From Dendrophyllia cribrosa (Eukaryota; Cnidaria; Anthozoa; Scleractinia; Dendrophylliidae), in contig JAJLRJ010000014.1 in NCBI GenBank assembly GCA_024195265.1, positions 14,758,459 to 14,822,458 of the forward strand: 64,000 bases of DNA, read 5' to 3'. Made by a program: the position numbers and the translations under genes. This document shows positions 55,901 to 64,000 of the stretch, piece after piece. How positions within the stretch are numbered: the stretch's first letter is position 1; each line of letters opens with the position of its first letter. Below the pieces are notes generated by a model. It was not told the origin of the DNA. It did no database searches and was given only the letters and a program-made list of their open reading frames with translations.

Positions 55901-56050
55901 TTGGCTATGGTAATGTATGATAACAAGTTTTAAACAAAAGAAAATAATTTGAACCAAGGATAAAATTGAACCACAACATATACATCAAGTTCATGTTACC
56001 TTTGCTGGCCTGGACATCACAGGAAGCCTAAACAACCTTGAACCTTGAGA
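39935..56050 (-). CDS. Glycosyltransferase-NACHT-LRR receptor-like gene
   Basis: Inferred exons, 5' to 3' on the - strand: 56050-56000 (51 nt, tentative), 52272-51042 (GT4 glycosyltransferase), 50660-50568, 48929-48759 (basic repeat linker), 44293-41033 (NACHT, 5-aa repeat, LRRs), 40917-39935 (LRRs to TAA). All borders are GT/AG. From the GT exon onward every junction is phase 1, so the exons join without ambiguity. Together they give about 1,930 codons. The start codon was not found and probably lies upstream. NACHT-LRR proteins are STAND ATPases that oligomerize on sensing and typically act in innate immunity; here the N-terminal module is an enzyme in place of a death-fold domain. The last exon holds two frame breaks: a 5-bp duplication at about 40305-40314 and an extra A in a 7-A run at about 40077-40083. 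GT and NACHT could be separate genes, but the matched phases argue against that. Confidence 0.75.
41033..44293 (-). CDS. Exon: NACHT domain, DDY repeat, first LRRs
   Basis: Acceptor CCAACAG ends at 44294. The Walker A motif GSPGIGKT lies at 44060-44037 and Walker B ILIILDGLDELP at 43835-43800. The usual downstream NACHT helices follow, including EYYFLHKTFQEYLAAAY. Then comes the repeat block 41979-42925 and about six LRR units (SSLAKALCEGLSASTSLSEF, KGLAASKSLTKVTF and so on). The donor is CCAG|GTACC at 41033. A short intron (41032-40918) is inferred because the frame is otherwise broken by a stop and the next LRR frame resumes exactly in phase after TTAG. Confidence 0.85.
41979..42925 (-). 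repeat. 15-bp coding minisatellite (D-[RQ]-D-Y-D)
   Basis: About 63 head-to-tail 15-bp units (CCGGTCATCATAGTC on the + strand), each encoding five residues with Arg or Gln alternating through CGG/CAG. A rare variant unit with AGGCATCATAG recurs exactly 375 bp (25 units) apart at 42446 and 42821. The block is flanked by a repeated WNW-type sequence and sits between the NACHT helices and the LRRs. Confidence 0.95.
44568..44978. mobile_element. Non-autonomous Ginger-derived MITE
   Basis: 411 bp with ends TGTTACTGGTCAAATGTACT and TGTTACAGGTCAAATTTACT (read inward), over 45 bp of inverted repeat. Flanks TATC (44564-44567) and TACC (44979-44982) are a 4-bp duplication with one change. Internal sequence is shared, in inverted orientation, with the Ginger-like element at 566-3083: CTGTCTGAAAAGGGATTTTC, TGTGGTTAAAAAATAGGGGC and the telomere-like stretch. 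Lies in the intron before the NACHT exon. Confidence 0.8.
44706..44751. repeat. Telomere-like TTAGGG stretch in a MITE
   Basis: GGGTTAGGGTTAGTCTAGGG on the + strand, inside the Ginger-derived MITE. Equivalent in position to 2796-2887 of the autonomous-type element. Confidence 0.75.
45165..45350. repeat. Repeat with GTGTCCGCT phrases
   Basis: AGTGTCCGCTCAATAGAGG, TGTCCGCTAAATAGAAGG and TGTCTGCTTAATATGGGG recur at 40-110 bp spacing. A short modular interspersed repeat of unknown type in the NLR intron. Confidence 0.45.
45556..46072. mobile_element. TTAA-flanked MITE with long inverted arms
   Basis: TTAA at 45552-45555 and 46073-46076. The ends GGTGTTTCCCTCCAGTTTCC and GGTGTTTCTTTCCAGTTTCC (read inward) begin arms of about 165 bp that include GAGCGGCCGTTT. 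Centre is non-coding. Confidence 0.8.
46951..47961. mobile_element. TTAA-flanked element of 1.0 kb
   Basis: TTAA at 46947-46950 and 47962-47965. The ends CCCATTGACACCTGA and complement. Open frames on both strands (47221-47463 +, 47500-47108 -) have plausible composition but no recognized domain, and there is no transposase. Confidence 0.75.
48316..48497. mobile_element. TA-flanked MITE, copy 2
   Basis: TA at 48314-48315 and 48498-48499. Ends GACAAATTCGGCTAACGCAT and complement. Near-identical to 28888-29059 apart from a small central insertion. Confidence 0.75.
48759..48929 (-). CDS. Exon: basic repeat linker of the GT-NACHT gene
   Basis: A phase 1 to phase 1 exon of 171 nt. It contains four 8-residue units of the type GKGKRQAS (GKGKRQAS, GKGKRQTS, GKGKRPAS, RKVKRPF), followed by PFAAIPAPNRWLTDD. 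The units are 24-bp tandem repeats. The strong basic character could act as a nuclear or membrane-binding signal; this is inference. Confidence 0.7.
49477..50082. mobile_element. TTAA-flanked element of 0.6 kb
   Basis: TTAA at 49473-49476 and 50083-50086. Short inverted ends GGGCTCACGGGCGG and GGGCTCACTGACG (read inward). Non-coding. Confidence 0.6.
50568..50660 (-). CDS. Exon: short linker of the GT-NACHT gene
   Basis: Open in one frame (NTADQQDLSLKAPVICQTSG then DPLLSGSFYK). Acceptor TTTTTGTAG, donor AAAG|GTATAG. Phase 1 on both sides, matching its neighbours. No known motif. Confidence 0.65.
51042..52272 (-). CDS. Exon: GT4-family glycosyltransferase domain
   Basis: A single exon of 410 codons. 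After a Ser/Thr/Gln-rich linker (DSSFPSTASTQQEDLENG) it reads LRVTLLSSEWKSTKGGLSTI, the glycine-rich N-terminal loop of GT-B fold enzymes. Further on are CVIGHGVHLG, VVHTAPEELG, LVFGRGDSEDFQLKGYD, and the signature PSRTEGFGLAALEALSAGLP with the EX7E motif. These are hallmarks of the Glycos_transf_1 (GT4) family, which uses nucleotide-sugar donors. Acceptor and product are unknown. The apparent first Met of the open frame is a TTG, and upstream residues are in frame to the acceptor, so the domain is an internal exon. No signal peptide or membrane segment is visible. Confidence 0.88.
52345..52790 (+). repeat. Eroded DIRS-like terminal region
   Basis: Shares TTAACCTTGAGTCAG, GTACGTGATCTGCTGAG, CCTCAGGGGCTTG, AAGTATTTTTCCACC and TTCAGTGTGAGGGTG with the terminal region at 59660-60130. 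Lies in the intron just upstream of the glycosyltransferase exon. Confidence 0.6.
53849..54290 (+). repeat. Seven tandem units of about 65 bp
   Basis: Units of the type TATAAATTTGATATTTGTTC, GCCCTGCTTTGAACG, GCCCTTTGGGC, GTTTTGCGGGCTGTT. Each holds a short GCCC-TTT-GGGC hairpin. Open frames across it are by-products. Confidence 0.85.
54885..55215 (+). repeat. About four tandem units of 80-85 bp
   Basis: Units combine GCCCCGCTTTGTTCTGTGGG, TTAACAGTTTAGTCCCACAT and CATTTAATTTTGCGGGTTAA. Non-coding. Confidence 0.8.
55478..55744 (+). mobile_element. Short derivative abutting the 2.1-kb element
   Basis: Has the same left end (TGTTCAGCGGTCTCACTTAA) and the same right end (GAGACCGGTGAAAATAG) as 53407-55477 but only about 170 bp between them. 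Starts at the base after the first element ends. Confidence 0.55.
55865..55982. mobile_element. Fold-back MITE, GTTGTGGTTCAA family
   Basis: ATATGTTGTGGTTCAAATTT at the left and the complement TTGAACCACAACATATAC at the right, with partly complementary inner arms. Ends 18 bp from the tentative exon at 56000. Confidence 0.65.
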
Positions 56051-57000
56051 CTGCAAGACAGAAGCAAGTTAAAACAGTCAATAACTGTCCACAGTTATCT
56101 ATGAATAGAAATTACATTTAATTAATTGTACAGCCTTGCATTGCACATATATATTAGCCTCGTGCATTACAGATAAACATTTGACTTTGAAAGAACCCAA
56201 TTAAGCTTGAAAACAACTGTAGAGAAGCATTGTTTAGACCATTTTCTTGGCACAAAAGGCCATTAAAGGCAACAACAACATGACAACAATGAGCTAGCTC
56301 ATACATACTAATCAGCTCTGCTACAAGCGCCTTTTTGAAGCATGTTAGATTAATGCACTCACATTAATGCATTTCTAACTTATACACTTGAATGTGTTTT
56401 TGTGGTCGCTTATTTCTGAGTTGCACTGTTTTATAAGATGCAATTTTATGGATGCACATGAGAGGCAGGCAATAATGAGAAGGAAAGACAGTCAGGTTCA
56501 TGCAGATCATATTTTTTTGTTTAATTCTGCCTGCAACTAAATACATGCAGAGGTTTGCTTGTGAAGGAAACCTCCATGCATTGACGGAAAACTTAAAAAG
56601 AAAGCTGTGGCGCCTTTCCAGGAGTATTTTTACACTACAGGGTGTTAAATTATACATGTCTTGGTGTGAAAGCAAATTTATTTAAAAATTGAAGAACCGT
56701 AGCCAAGACTACACATAATAAAAATGTTGAAAACATTCTCTGGCCACATACAACATGAAATTTTGAGCTTACTGCTGTTAATGTACAGCCTTTGATGGAT
56801 AAAAAAAATTAATCCCCCTGCCATTTTGAATAAAACTAAAATCGATAATCCAAGTTTATTATTTTTTTTTTTATTTTTTTTTTACCTGAAAAAAATAATA
56901 AAATAAAAAAATAATCCAAGTCTATGATAGCAGTGCAGATTATATGAGCAGACTGTCAAATTTAGCCTTCAGAGGTTTATTTTGTATCAGGTTAAACTCA
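56051..57000. other. Spacer upstream of the NLR gene, no gene seen
   Basis: No convincing first exon with ATG and phase 0 donor was found. A T-rich/A-rich hairpin lies at 56860-56920. Confidence 0.35.
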
Positions 57001-57310
57001 TCACCAATAGATGAGCTTGGGAACTGGTGCCTTACAAGTTAGTGGTGGGGGGCGAGCACTCCAGCCACAGCAGGGAGGTATCCATGGCAACCCTGTGAGT
57101 GGGAACCACCCCTGCAAGCGGATGCCAGCAGACACCATCAACACAGAAAGAAATTCAGTGGAAAAAGCTACTTTCGTTGCCCAATACTTACCGAAGCCCA
57201 AGACTTACCAAAGCCCCGGAACCCAAAGGGAGGGAGGGGTGGGAGCCAGAATCCGCAATGATTCGCTAAAAAAATGTAAATACTACCGAAATCACTAAAC
57301 TGTTAGCACC
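57001..57310 (-). repeat. DIRS-like terminal region, reverse orientation
   Basis: The complement matches 59880-60130: GGCTCCCACCCCTCCCTCCC, GGTAAGTATTGGGCAACG, CACTGAATTTCTTTC, GCTTGCAGGGGTGGTTCCCA, CCAAGCTCATCTATTGGTGA. Confidence 0.7.
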
Positions 57311-57318
57311 TCGGAAAA

Positions 57319-58325
57319 AACGATCGATCGCATTTGAATTTTGGGCTTGCGCACATGAACATTTGAAGCGCCCAAATTGTCACGTGACATTGTTTCTTTA
57401 TGCGGGCATGTCAATCAAAAATCCCAAAGGAAGGTGAATGGATGCATTTGATTGGTTCATTGGCGAAGGTCTTATTTTAGTGCGTTGAGAGATTCCCAGA
57501 GAGTTCAATTCAATAGTGAGAAATTTATTCGGAGTGCTGGCGAGAAAGGATTTTTAATCGAAGACGATGGATACAGGAGAGGAATTCAGAAAGTTAATTT
57601 TATCCGTTGACTTTTACTTCAGAATTCGTTTCTTCGCTTGTAAATCTGATTTGCATCAGGCATAATTAGTGAGCTCCGCTGGCGTTGGACGTTTTATCGG
57701 CTTCAAAGGTTTGCATCTAAAAAAGTTCGACGGCTCGGGACAGGGAAAACCTTCAACTTCCATGGAATATTTCGTTTAGATGCTGGTAAAAACGACTCCG
57801 CCGGCGAGCCAGAGAAGTTTTGAGCTTTTTATGTTGTTTACATTTCCAGGGAGCATCAGTTTGTTATGGTTGACCGGTCATGCATCAACGGTAATAACAT
57901 TCAAATGAAAACTGACAGTATGTAGAAAACGAATGTAGTAACAATGGAAAATAAAAGAAAGCATACAAAAACAAGATGCAATGTCTTGAATATGAACTAA
58001 ATATTTGAAGGAAATCATCTTGAAGATGATTTTGAAGACGAAATCATCGACAGAATTTTCGGCTATAAGTTTGTCTTTATACGGTACACTCTTCGAATCG
58101 GGCAAAGAAATTTGATCATAATTCGGTTTTGGTCTTTTAATAACGCCGATTACAGGTATTTTACAGTTTACAGGTATGTCTTGCATTTAGCTTGTTTGAA
58201 TAAATAAACTAAAGTTCTCTTTCCCCTTCAACTGCATGACCGATGTAACATCACGTGACCAATTTAAGCGCTCCAAATGGTCATGTGAGCAAGCCCAAAA
58301 TACAAATGCGATCGATCGGTTTTTC
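57319..58325. mobile_element. TIR DNA element inside the DIRS-like cluster
   Basis: The ends CGATCGATCGCATTTGAATT and CGATCGATCGCATTTGTATT (read inward) extend about 40 bp, including TTTTGGGCTTGC. The interior has a - strand frame 58186-57878 starting MQDIPVNCKIPVIG, unrecognized. Target duplication not resolved. It separates a terminal repeat from the YR frame. Confidence 0.6.
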
Positions 58326-58333
58326 ATGTAATT

Positions 58334-59224
58334 TAGGCAAAGTTAATCCCAAGGAAGTTCGTCAATTTCTGTCGTCAGTTGGGTAAGCTCCATCCTACTG
58401 GCTCCCCATGCCCTTGCGATGAATGGACATTATGCCTGTTTGCTACCTTCCTGGCCAGGTCAATCCAACACTCCTCCATTAAGGTCTATTTATCGGGTGT
58501 CCGAGCTCTCCATATTGAACAAGGGTTTTCTGACCCTCTACAGAATTGTCCTCGTTTACAGCGGGTCATGCGTGGGATAAAGCGCTTCCAGGGCTCACCG
58601 TCCACCAACCGCTTACCGATTACTGACAACCTCATGTTGGTCATTTGGAAATCCTTGGACCTGCACCTTCCAGATCACTGTATGTTCTGGGCTGCTTGCA
58701 CGTTGGGGTACTTTGGGTTCCTTCGCTCTGCCGAGTTTACAGTGCCTACTCTATCCAGTTTCTCCCCGACAGTGCACTTGGGTGTGCAGGATATCGCACT
58801 GGACGCCGTGTCAACCCCCTCGTGTATGCGAGTCAAGATCAAGGCATCTAAGACTGACCCGTTTCGCAAGGGTTGTTTCATTTATATTGGCTTGGGCAGT
58901 TACCCACTCTGCGCTGTTCATGCTGTGATGACCTATCTTACAGTCAGGGGCGATGGTCCGGGCCCTTTGTTCCTGTTTCAAAGTGGTCAGCCCCTCTCTC
59001 GCGCACATCTCACCAGTTGGCTCAGGCAGATCATGGCGTCTGCGGGTATAGCAGGAAATTTCTCTAGCCATAGCTTTCGCAGTGGAGCGGCCACTGTCGC
59101 AGCTCGAAATGGCGTTCCGGATCACCTAATTCAGGCCTTGGGTCGTTGGACAAGTAATGCTTACCAGCTGTACATTCAGACTCCATCTGAGGCTCTGGCC
59201 TCACTCTCTCAGAAGTTGGCATAA
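58334..59224 (+). pseudogene. DIRS-like tyrosine recombinase, 5'-incomplete
   Basis: The frame is open from about 58343 and runs to TAA at 59224. It shows the YR layout: N-terminal SAM-like part (CLFATFLARSIQHSSIKVYL), catalytic Arg in LGYFGFLRSAEFT, a Lys in KASKTDPFRKG, the H-x-x-R box SHSFRSGAATVAARNG, and the nucleophile Tyr in ALGRWTSNAYQLYI. DIRS elements use this enzyme to insert circular cDNA. No ATG lies at the start and the N-terminal part is cut off by the upstream element. The frame itself is uninterrupted and the residues are intact, so the loss is recent. Confidence 0.85.
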
Positions 59225-59529
59225 GGGATCCACCATGCCCTCCCTCTGTTACTCGTCAGCGCTTTGCAACTCCTGTCCAAGCAGTATGTGGCACAGCATC
59301 ATGTTTCTCTTCATTCATCATGTTTCTCGTCGTTCATGGTTAAGGGGCGTCCAGAGGTGCGATTGGCGCTAGCAGTCTCAGGTATGCGACATTTACTTCG
59401 TTTTCTGGGAGGGTGAACTTTCGTTTCGGGGATTGCGGTGCTTGGGGTTATTGGGACGTGGAGGCCCCCTGTCACCCTGTTCGCAGGTTCCTCCTCTCTC
59501 CAAGCCCCTTGGAGAACTTTAGAATTGGG

Positions 59530-59650
59530 TGGTTCCCGCTCGCAGGGTTGCCATGGATACCTCCCTACTCTGCCTGAATTGTGTCAGGCCCCCTGCCAAC
59601 CTTTAAGGCACTAACTCCCAAGCTCATCTATTGGTGATGAGTTAAAATGT
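59530..59650 (+). repeat. DIRS-like terminal repeat copy
   Basis: GGGTGGTTCCCGCTCGCAGG through CATCTATTGGTGATGAGTT, nearly identical to 60020-60135. It lies downstream of the YR frame. Confidence 0.75.
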
Positions 59651-59654
59651 GGTT

Positions 59655-60135
59655 AAATAAATAATTTAAGCAAAGTTAACCTCGAGCCAATGCGCCCAGC
59701 GGTTTTCCCCATGGTGGTACGTGACCTGCTGGGCGGCCTCAGGGGTTTTTGCAGGATGCTTCTGTGACTCATGTTACATCCTCGTGGCTTTTTGAGCTTG
59801 ATCTTTGCGGATCAATTGTGCTTGATCGTTATAGATCAATTTTGCTTGATCGTTGTGGATCAATTTATTGTGCTATTTGGAGGAAAATCTGCGCGGATTT
59901 GGGCTCCCATCCCTCCCACCCTCTGGGGTTTGTGGGGTTCGGTAAGTATCGGGTTAGGTAAGTATTTTTCCACTGAATTCTTTTCAGTGTGACGGTGCCT
60001 GTTGGCGGCCGCTTGTAGGGGTGGTTCCCGCTCGCAGGGTTGCTATGGATACCTCCCTACTCTGCCTGAATTGTGTCAGGCCCCCTGCCAACCTTTAAGG
60101 CACTAACTCCCAAGCTCATCTATTGGTGATGAGTT
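59655..60135 (+). repeat. DIRS-like left terminal region
   Basis: Runs from AATTTAAGCAAAGTTAACCT through repeated GCTTGATCGTTGTGGATCAA phrases, GGCTCCCATCCCTCCC and the small palindrome CCACTGAATTCTTTTCAGTG to GATGAGTTTAACG, just before the gag-like ATG. Confidence 0.7.
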
Positions 60136-60176
60136 TAACGTGCCTTTTTGTGTCGTTGTTTTTCTCTGTTGGAACA

Positions 60177-61093
60177 ATGACTACCCGCCGAACGAACAAC
60201 AGTTTCGCTGCGAGCCTTGACGGCGAGAGTTTGCCAGCAGATCCAATTTTGCCCGCTGAGTCATCCGTTCCATCATCGCTCGCTCCCGTGGCAAGCTCGG
60301 CGCCTCCACGGGGGGCGCTGCCGTCCCGCTACCATTCAGCGATAGCTCCTTGGTCGCTAGCTTGCCCTCGGCCCCGCTACTTCAACAGCCGTTTGTAGTT
60401 GGCCCTGGTTTCTCACCAATCCCGGCGAAAACGGTTAGCCAAATTGTTGCCGGCAAATATGTGGATTTGGGGGACTTGTTATCCGCCAACATCGTTCAGA
60501 ATGAACCGGAGTCGCAAGCATTCCTTGACGGGCGCTTAGTGTTTCTCCCAAGTGCAAAAAAGCAACGCCGACGCATCGAGGATATCGTGACATGGTCTGA
60601 AGCCTTTACGATTTTTACGTCGATTCGGACCTCCTATTTTCCACACCGCTGGAAAGATTTAACATCTTACAAGCTCCTCATCTTACGCACGTACCGTCAG
60701 TTCAGTGGTCGTGTTTGGCTGGCTTATGATCAGGCTTTCCGCCAGCACGCCGCGGTGACGAAGCTCGTAGACTGGTCGACCATGAACGTTCAGCTTTACA
60801 ATTTTCATGCTGCCGGGGCCTCCGTGCGTTCTGGGTCCGGTGGTTCGTTGAGCGAGCTACCCGAACCGTCTGGAGCTGACTCATCCCAGATTATCTGCCG
60901 GTCGTGGAACAGGGGCCGCTGTTCGGCACAATTTGCGGCGTGTCGATTCGCCCATCGTTGCAGTCTTTGTGCGGGTGCCCACCGTGCTGCAGAATGCTCA
61001 CGTCGTGCTGACAAAACATCCATAAACGATCGCAAACGCAGATCTGCTTCTCCACCTTCCACACCCTTGTCCGCCTCGAAATCCAGGCATTAG
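60177..61093 (+). pseudogene. DIRS-like gag, one frameshift
   Basis: ATG at 60177. A Ser/Pro/Ala-rich N-terminus (MTTRRTNNSFAASLDGE) changes frame in or near a G6 run at about 60310, then continues with VVGPGFSPIPAKTVSQIVAG to the C-terminal Cys-rich finger ICRSWNRGRC, CRFAHRCSLC and a basic Ser-rich tail. The Cys pattern suits nucleic-acid packaging. The break is again in a homopolymer. Confidence 0.7.
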
Positions 61094-61416
61094 GGGATGT
61101 CTTTGTTTTATTGATTGCTGAACTGCACTTGATTGACATAAGTTTTTTGTGCCTTGTTTTTTGGAATAGTACTCATGTAATTATCTCCTAGTCGTGTTAC
61201 CTCGCCTCTACATACAGTAGCTGGTTGGGCCGTATGTTCAGCAATAAAGTTGTCTAGTTGTTTTGAGTTTACAGTTTGTTGTCCGAAGTTATTTCCTTCC
61301 CCCCCCCCCCCCCCCCCCCCCCCCACCAGCCTGGCTTTGCCTTATGTTAAACTAGCCTTATTTTCTTCCCAGCTCGCCCAGTTCTCCCTCCTGTATCAGC
61401 AGTTAGTCCCCTTAAG

Positions 61417-62796
61417 GTGGAGGAATTTTCAAAGGAATTGGCCAGTCATCCCGACCAGCAGCAGGTTTCCTATGTCCTCCAGGGTCTCCAACATGGCTTC
61501 CGGTTAGGCTTCCATTCTGCGCGCAAGCTTAAGCCAGCTAAAAGAAACAAGCCCTCTGCTCTTCTTCATGCCGACATTGTTGATGCGTATCTGGCTAATG
61601 AAGTCTCACTGGGCAGGGTTGCAGGCCCCTTCTCCTCCCCCCCATTTTCCCGATTGCATATAAGCAGTTTTGGGGTCATTCCGAGGAAAGGACAGCCAGG
61701 CAAATGGCGCTTGATAGTCGATTTGTCCTCCCCAGGGGAGGCTAGTGTGAACGATGGCATCGATCCCCAGGATTTCTCTCTTCAGTATATTAAAGTCGAT
61801 CAAGTTATTCGTACGGTTTCCCGTTACGGCCCTGGCGCACTGATGGCAAAATTTGATGTGGAATCCGCCTATCGGAATATTCCAGTTCATGCGGATGACC
61901 GCTTCTTACTGGGCATGAGATGGCATGGTCAGTTCTATGTTGACCTCTCGCTCCCCTTTGGTCTTCGTTCTGCACCATTTATTTTCAATTCTGTTGCTGA
62001 CATGGTGGAATGGATCCTTTGCCATAAGCATCGCCTGTCTGATTTGTTACATTATTTGGACGATTTTATTACCGCGGGTCCGCCGCAGTCTTCTCAGTGT
62101 GCTTACAACCTGAACACGGCAATCTCTGTTTGCCAGTGGCTGGGACTGCCTCTTCACCCTAACAAATGTGTGGGCCCAACCACTTCTATGACTGTCTTAG
62201 GAATTGAACTTGACTCCATTAACCAGGTGGCGCGTGTTCCTGAGGACAAATTGCTGGCACTAAAAGAGCTCATTCACTCCTGGATGCCACGTAGCTGGTG
62301 CAGAAAGCGGGAACTGGAGTCCCTTATTGGCCATTTACACCATGCTGCTAAGGTAGTCTGGCCAGGGAGAGCCTTTCTCCGTCGGTTTATTGATCTGCTG
62401 TGTTGCTTCCGTAACAGGGACCACCCCGTGAGGATTAACCAGGAGTTTCATCTCGATCTTCAGTGGTGGCAGCGGTTTCTATCCTCCTGGCATGGAGTTG
62501 GGTTCTGGCTGTATCCTGGAATGTCTGCTGCCACAGATCTGGAGGTCACCTCGGATGCGGCTGGCGCGATTGGTTTTGGCGCCTATTCGCAAGGCCAGTG
62601 GTTTTATGGTGCCTGGTCAATGGTACAGGCTAGGCAATCTATTGCATATCAAGAACTTTTTCCTGTGGTGATTGCTGCTCACCTGTGGGGATCGTGTTGG
62701 GCTAGGAAGCATGTCCTGTTTCGCTCAGATAACGAGGCTGTAGTTTTCCAGCGATATTGGGGGTGGCCCAACACCTCTAGCAGGGGCACCACGTGA
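61417..62796 (+). pseudogene. DIRS-like reverse transcriptase-RNase H, 3' truncated
   Basis: One frame of 459 codons. RT: FGVIPRKGQPGKWRLIVDLS, LMAKFDVESAYRNIPVH, PFGLRSAPFIFNSVAD and the catalytic YLDD (LLHYLDDFITAGP). RNase H: VTSDAAGAIGFGAYSQG, YQELFPVVIAAHLWG and FRSDNEAVV. After EAVV the sequence loses the family pattern and stops, so the RNase H end and the expected downstream YR are missing here. An ATG-independent start upstream at 61380 is possible. The order gag then RT-RH is usual, and the YR at 58334 belongs to another copy. Confidence 0.85.
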
Positions 62797-62879
62797 CTTG
62801 TATACGCAGTTCCTTGCTTGCTTGCAGTTATTCGCAAAGTGTTCTCGCAATAGCCTGCTGTTTACGTGCCTTTTTGTGC

Positions 62880-63112
62880 CGTGGTTTTTCCCATCCCTCC
62901 CTCCCTCTTGGGGTAAAGGTTAGGTAATAAAGTATTTGGTCGGTAAGTATTCCACTGAATTGTTTCAGTGTGACGGTGCCTGGTGGGGGCCGCTCGCAGG
63001 GTTGCCATGGATACCTCCTTCGCATGCTAGAGCATTGCCTGGCTCCACCAATTTTGGCGCCAGCTCCCAAGCTCATCTATTGATGATGAGTTTAACGGGG
63101 TGCTAACGGTTT
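62880..63112 (+). repeat. DIRS-like terminal repeat copy
   Basis: CCCATCCCTCCCTCC, GGTAAGTATTCCACTGAATT, GTTTCAGTGTGACGGTGCCT, GCCGCTCGCAGGGTTGCCAT, CAAGCTCATCTATTGATGAT. It follows the truncated RT-RNase H frame. Confidence 0.7.
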
Positions 63113-63345
63113 AGTGATTTCGGTAGTAACAGCACCAAAAAGCAGGTGATCCGCAACGATCAGCTAGACAGGCAATTGATTCACTAAGAGCATCTCGAAA
63201 TGCAATGCCAAAAAAAGACAAATGCATGTAGGTCACAAGACAAACAACAAAACAAGCCCCTGAAATCACCCCACAGGTCACATACACACATGGGGGACAC
63301 CGCTGACCACATTGGCTCAATATTAACTTTGCCTAAATTACATTT
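63113..63345 (-). repeat. DIRS-like terminal region, reverse orientation
   Basis: The complement starts AATTTAGGCAAAGTTAATAT and contains GTGACCTGTGGGGTGATTTC, GATCGTTGCGGATCACC; it aligns with 59660-59880. It is head-to-head with 62880-63112. AATTTAGGCAAAGTTAAT also occurs at 58337. Confidence 0.6.
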
Positions 63346-63557
63346 AATTTAGTTTAATGACAATTCAACAAAGTTAACTACCATGAGCTTAGCAGATGCT
63401 TCCAGTCAGTGGTCAAACACTTTTTATTAGTGCAGGCTCACGTGGAACATTGCAGCTTCATCTCAGCTAGGATCTTCAAGTTTTTCGAGCGGTTTTGTAG
63501 CGGTTTTTGTAGCAGGTTTTGTTTCAGTCTGTAGCGGTTTTGTAGCGGTTGTCTTCA

Positions 63558-63990
63558 GCGTTCCCCCACCCCACCCCACCCTCTATTTTTTCCTTCCACT
63601 GATTCAATCAGTGTGATGGGTGCCTGGAACGGGGGCTCATGGCTGGGTTGCAGGGATTTGCCAGCTATGCGGACAGTATTTTAGCTAGGGACTGGCTGGC
63701 CACAGTGGAAGCCCCTGGATACCCCAGGCACCCACATTCCATTTTAGCGAGGCAGTCGGATAATTCACATAATAAGGATAGTGAATTTAAATAACCATCT
63801 GCCTCGCTTAAATGGAAAGTGGGTGCCTGGGGTATCCAAAGGGATTCCACTGTGGCCAGCCAGGCCCTAGAAAAAATACTGCTCCCATGGCTGGCAAATC
63901 CCTGCAACCCAGCCACGAGCCCTCATTCCAGGCACCCGTCACACTGATTGAATCAGTGGAAGGAAAAATAGAGGGTGGGTGGGGTGGGGG
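63558..63990. repeat. Large hairpin made of two inverted terminal-like arms
   Basis: Arms of about 200 bp (from 63558 and to 63990) are complementary around 63770. Each contains CCACTGATTCAATCAGTG, a GGTGCCTGGAA-type phrase, GGGTTGCAGGGATTTGCCAG and GGTATCC. Related in layout to the DIRS-like terminal regions. It runs almost to the window end. Confidence 0.65.
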
Positions 63991-64000
63991 AACTTAAGAC

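Noticed and set aside
57001..57298. Possible first exon of the NLR gene
   Set aside because: The sequence is a copy of the DIRS-like terminal region found several times in the window, and it offers no matching donor.

Overview
The window looks like nuclear DNA of an anthozoan, most likely a stony coral. This is inferred, not measured. The two housekeeping genes are intron-rich animal genes, there is a NACHT-LRR receptor of a kind cnidarian genomes carry in large numbers, and the mobile elements (Penelope-like, DIRS-like, Ginger-like, TTAA MITEs, tRNA-derived SINEs) are a typical anthozoan mix. Short TTAGGG-type arrays also occur.

Three host genes can be reconstructed exon by exon. (1) The 3' part of an NBR1 autophagy-receptor gene on the + strand (3919-10192, eight exons): half ZZ finger, charged helix, Nbr1 FW domain, LIR motif, C-terminal UBA. 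Its 5' exons lie to the left of the window, and the intron at the left edge carries a complete Ginger-like DNA transposon (566-3083, TSD TCTA). (2) A complete USE1 (p31) SNARE gene on the + strand (19132-32519, seven exons, about 264 aa). Its introns are filled with MITEs, SINEs and a Penelope-like element. (3) A large immune-type gene on the - strand (56050 down to 39935) that joins a GT4 glycosyltransferase to a NACHT ATPase and an LRR tail. A linker of about 63 copies of a 15-bp (5-aa) repeat separates NACHT from LRR. All internal introns of that gene are phase 1, and the last exon carries a 5-bp duplication and a homopolymer insertion that break the frame.

Layout: 1-3900 transposon-bearing NBR1 intron; 3.9-10.2 kb NBR1; 10.2-19 kb intergenic, with an inverted Penelope-like dimer, fold-back elements and a SINE split by a MITE; 19-32.5 kb USE1; 32.6-35.7 kb tandem repeat of about 240 bp; 35.7-39.1 kb MITE-rich spacer; 39.1-56 kb the GT-NACHT-LRR gene, with Ginger-derived and TTAA elements and two repeat-bearing retroelement derivatives in its introns; 57-64 kb rearranged DIRS-like tyrosine-recombinase retrotransposons (YR, gag, RT-RNase H, many terminal-repeat copies).

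The three genes are not an operon. NBR1 (selective autophagy) and USE1 (ER retrograde SNARE) are ordinary cell-biology genes. The GT-NACHT-LRR gene is a candidate innate receptor and the most unusual coding feature here. Several frameshifts sit in homopolymers and may be assembly errors.
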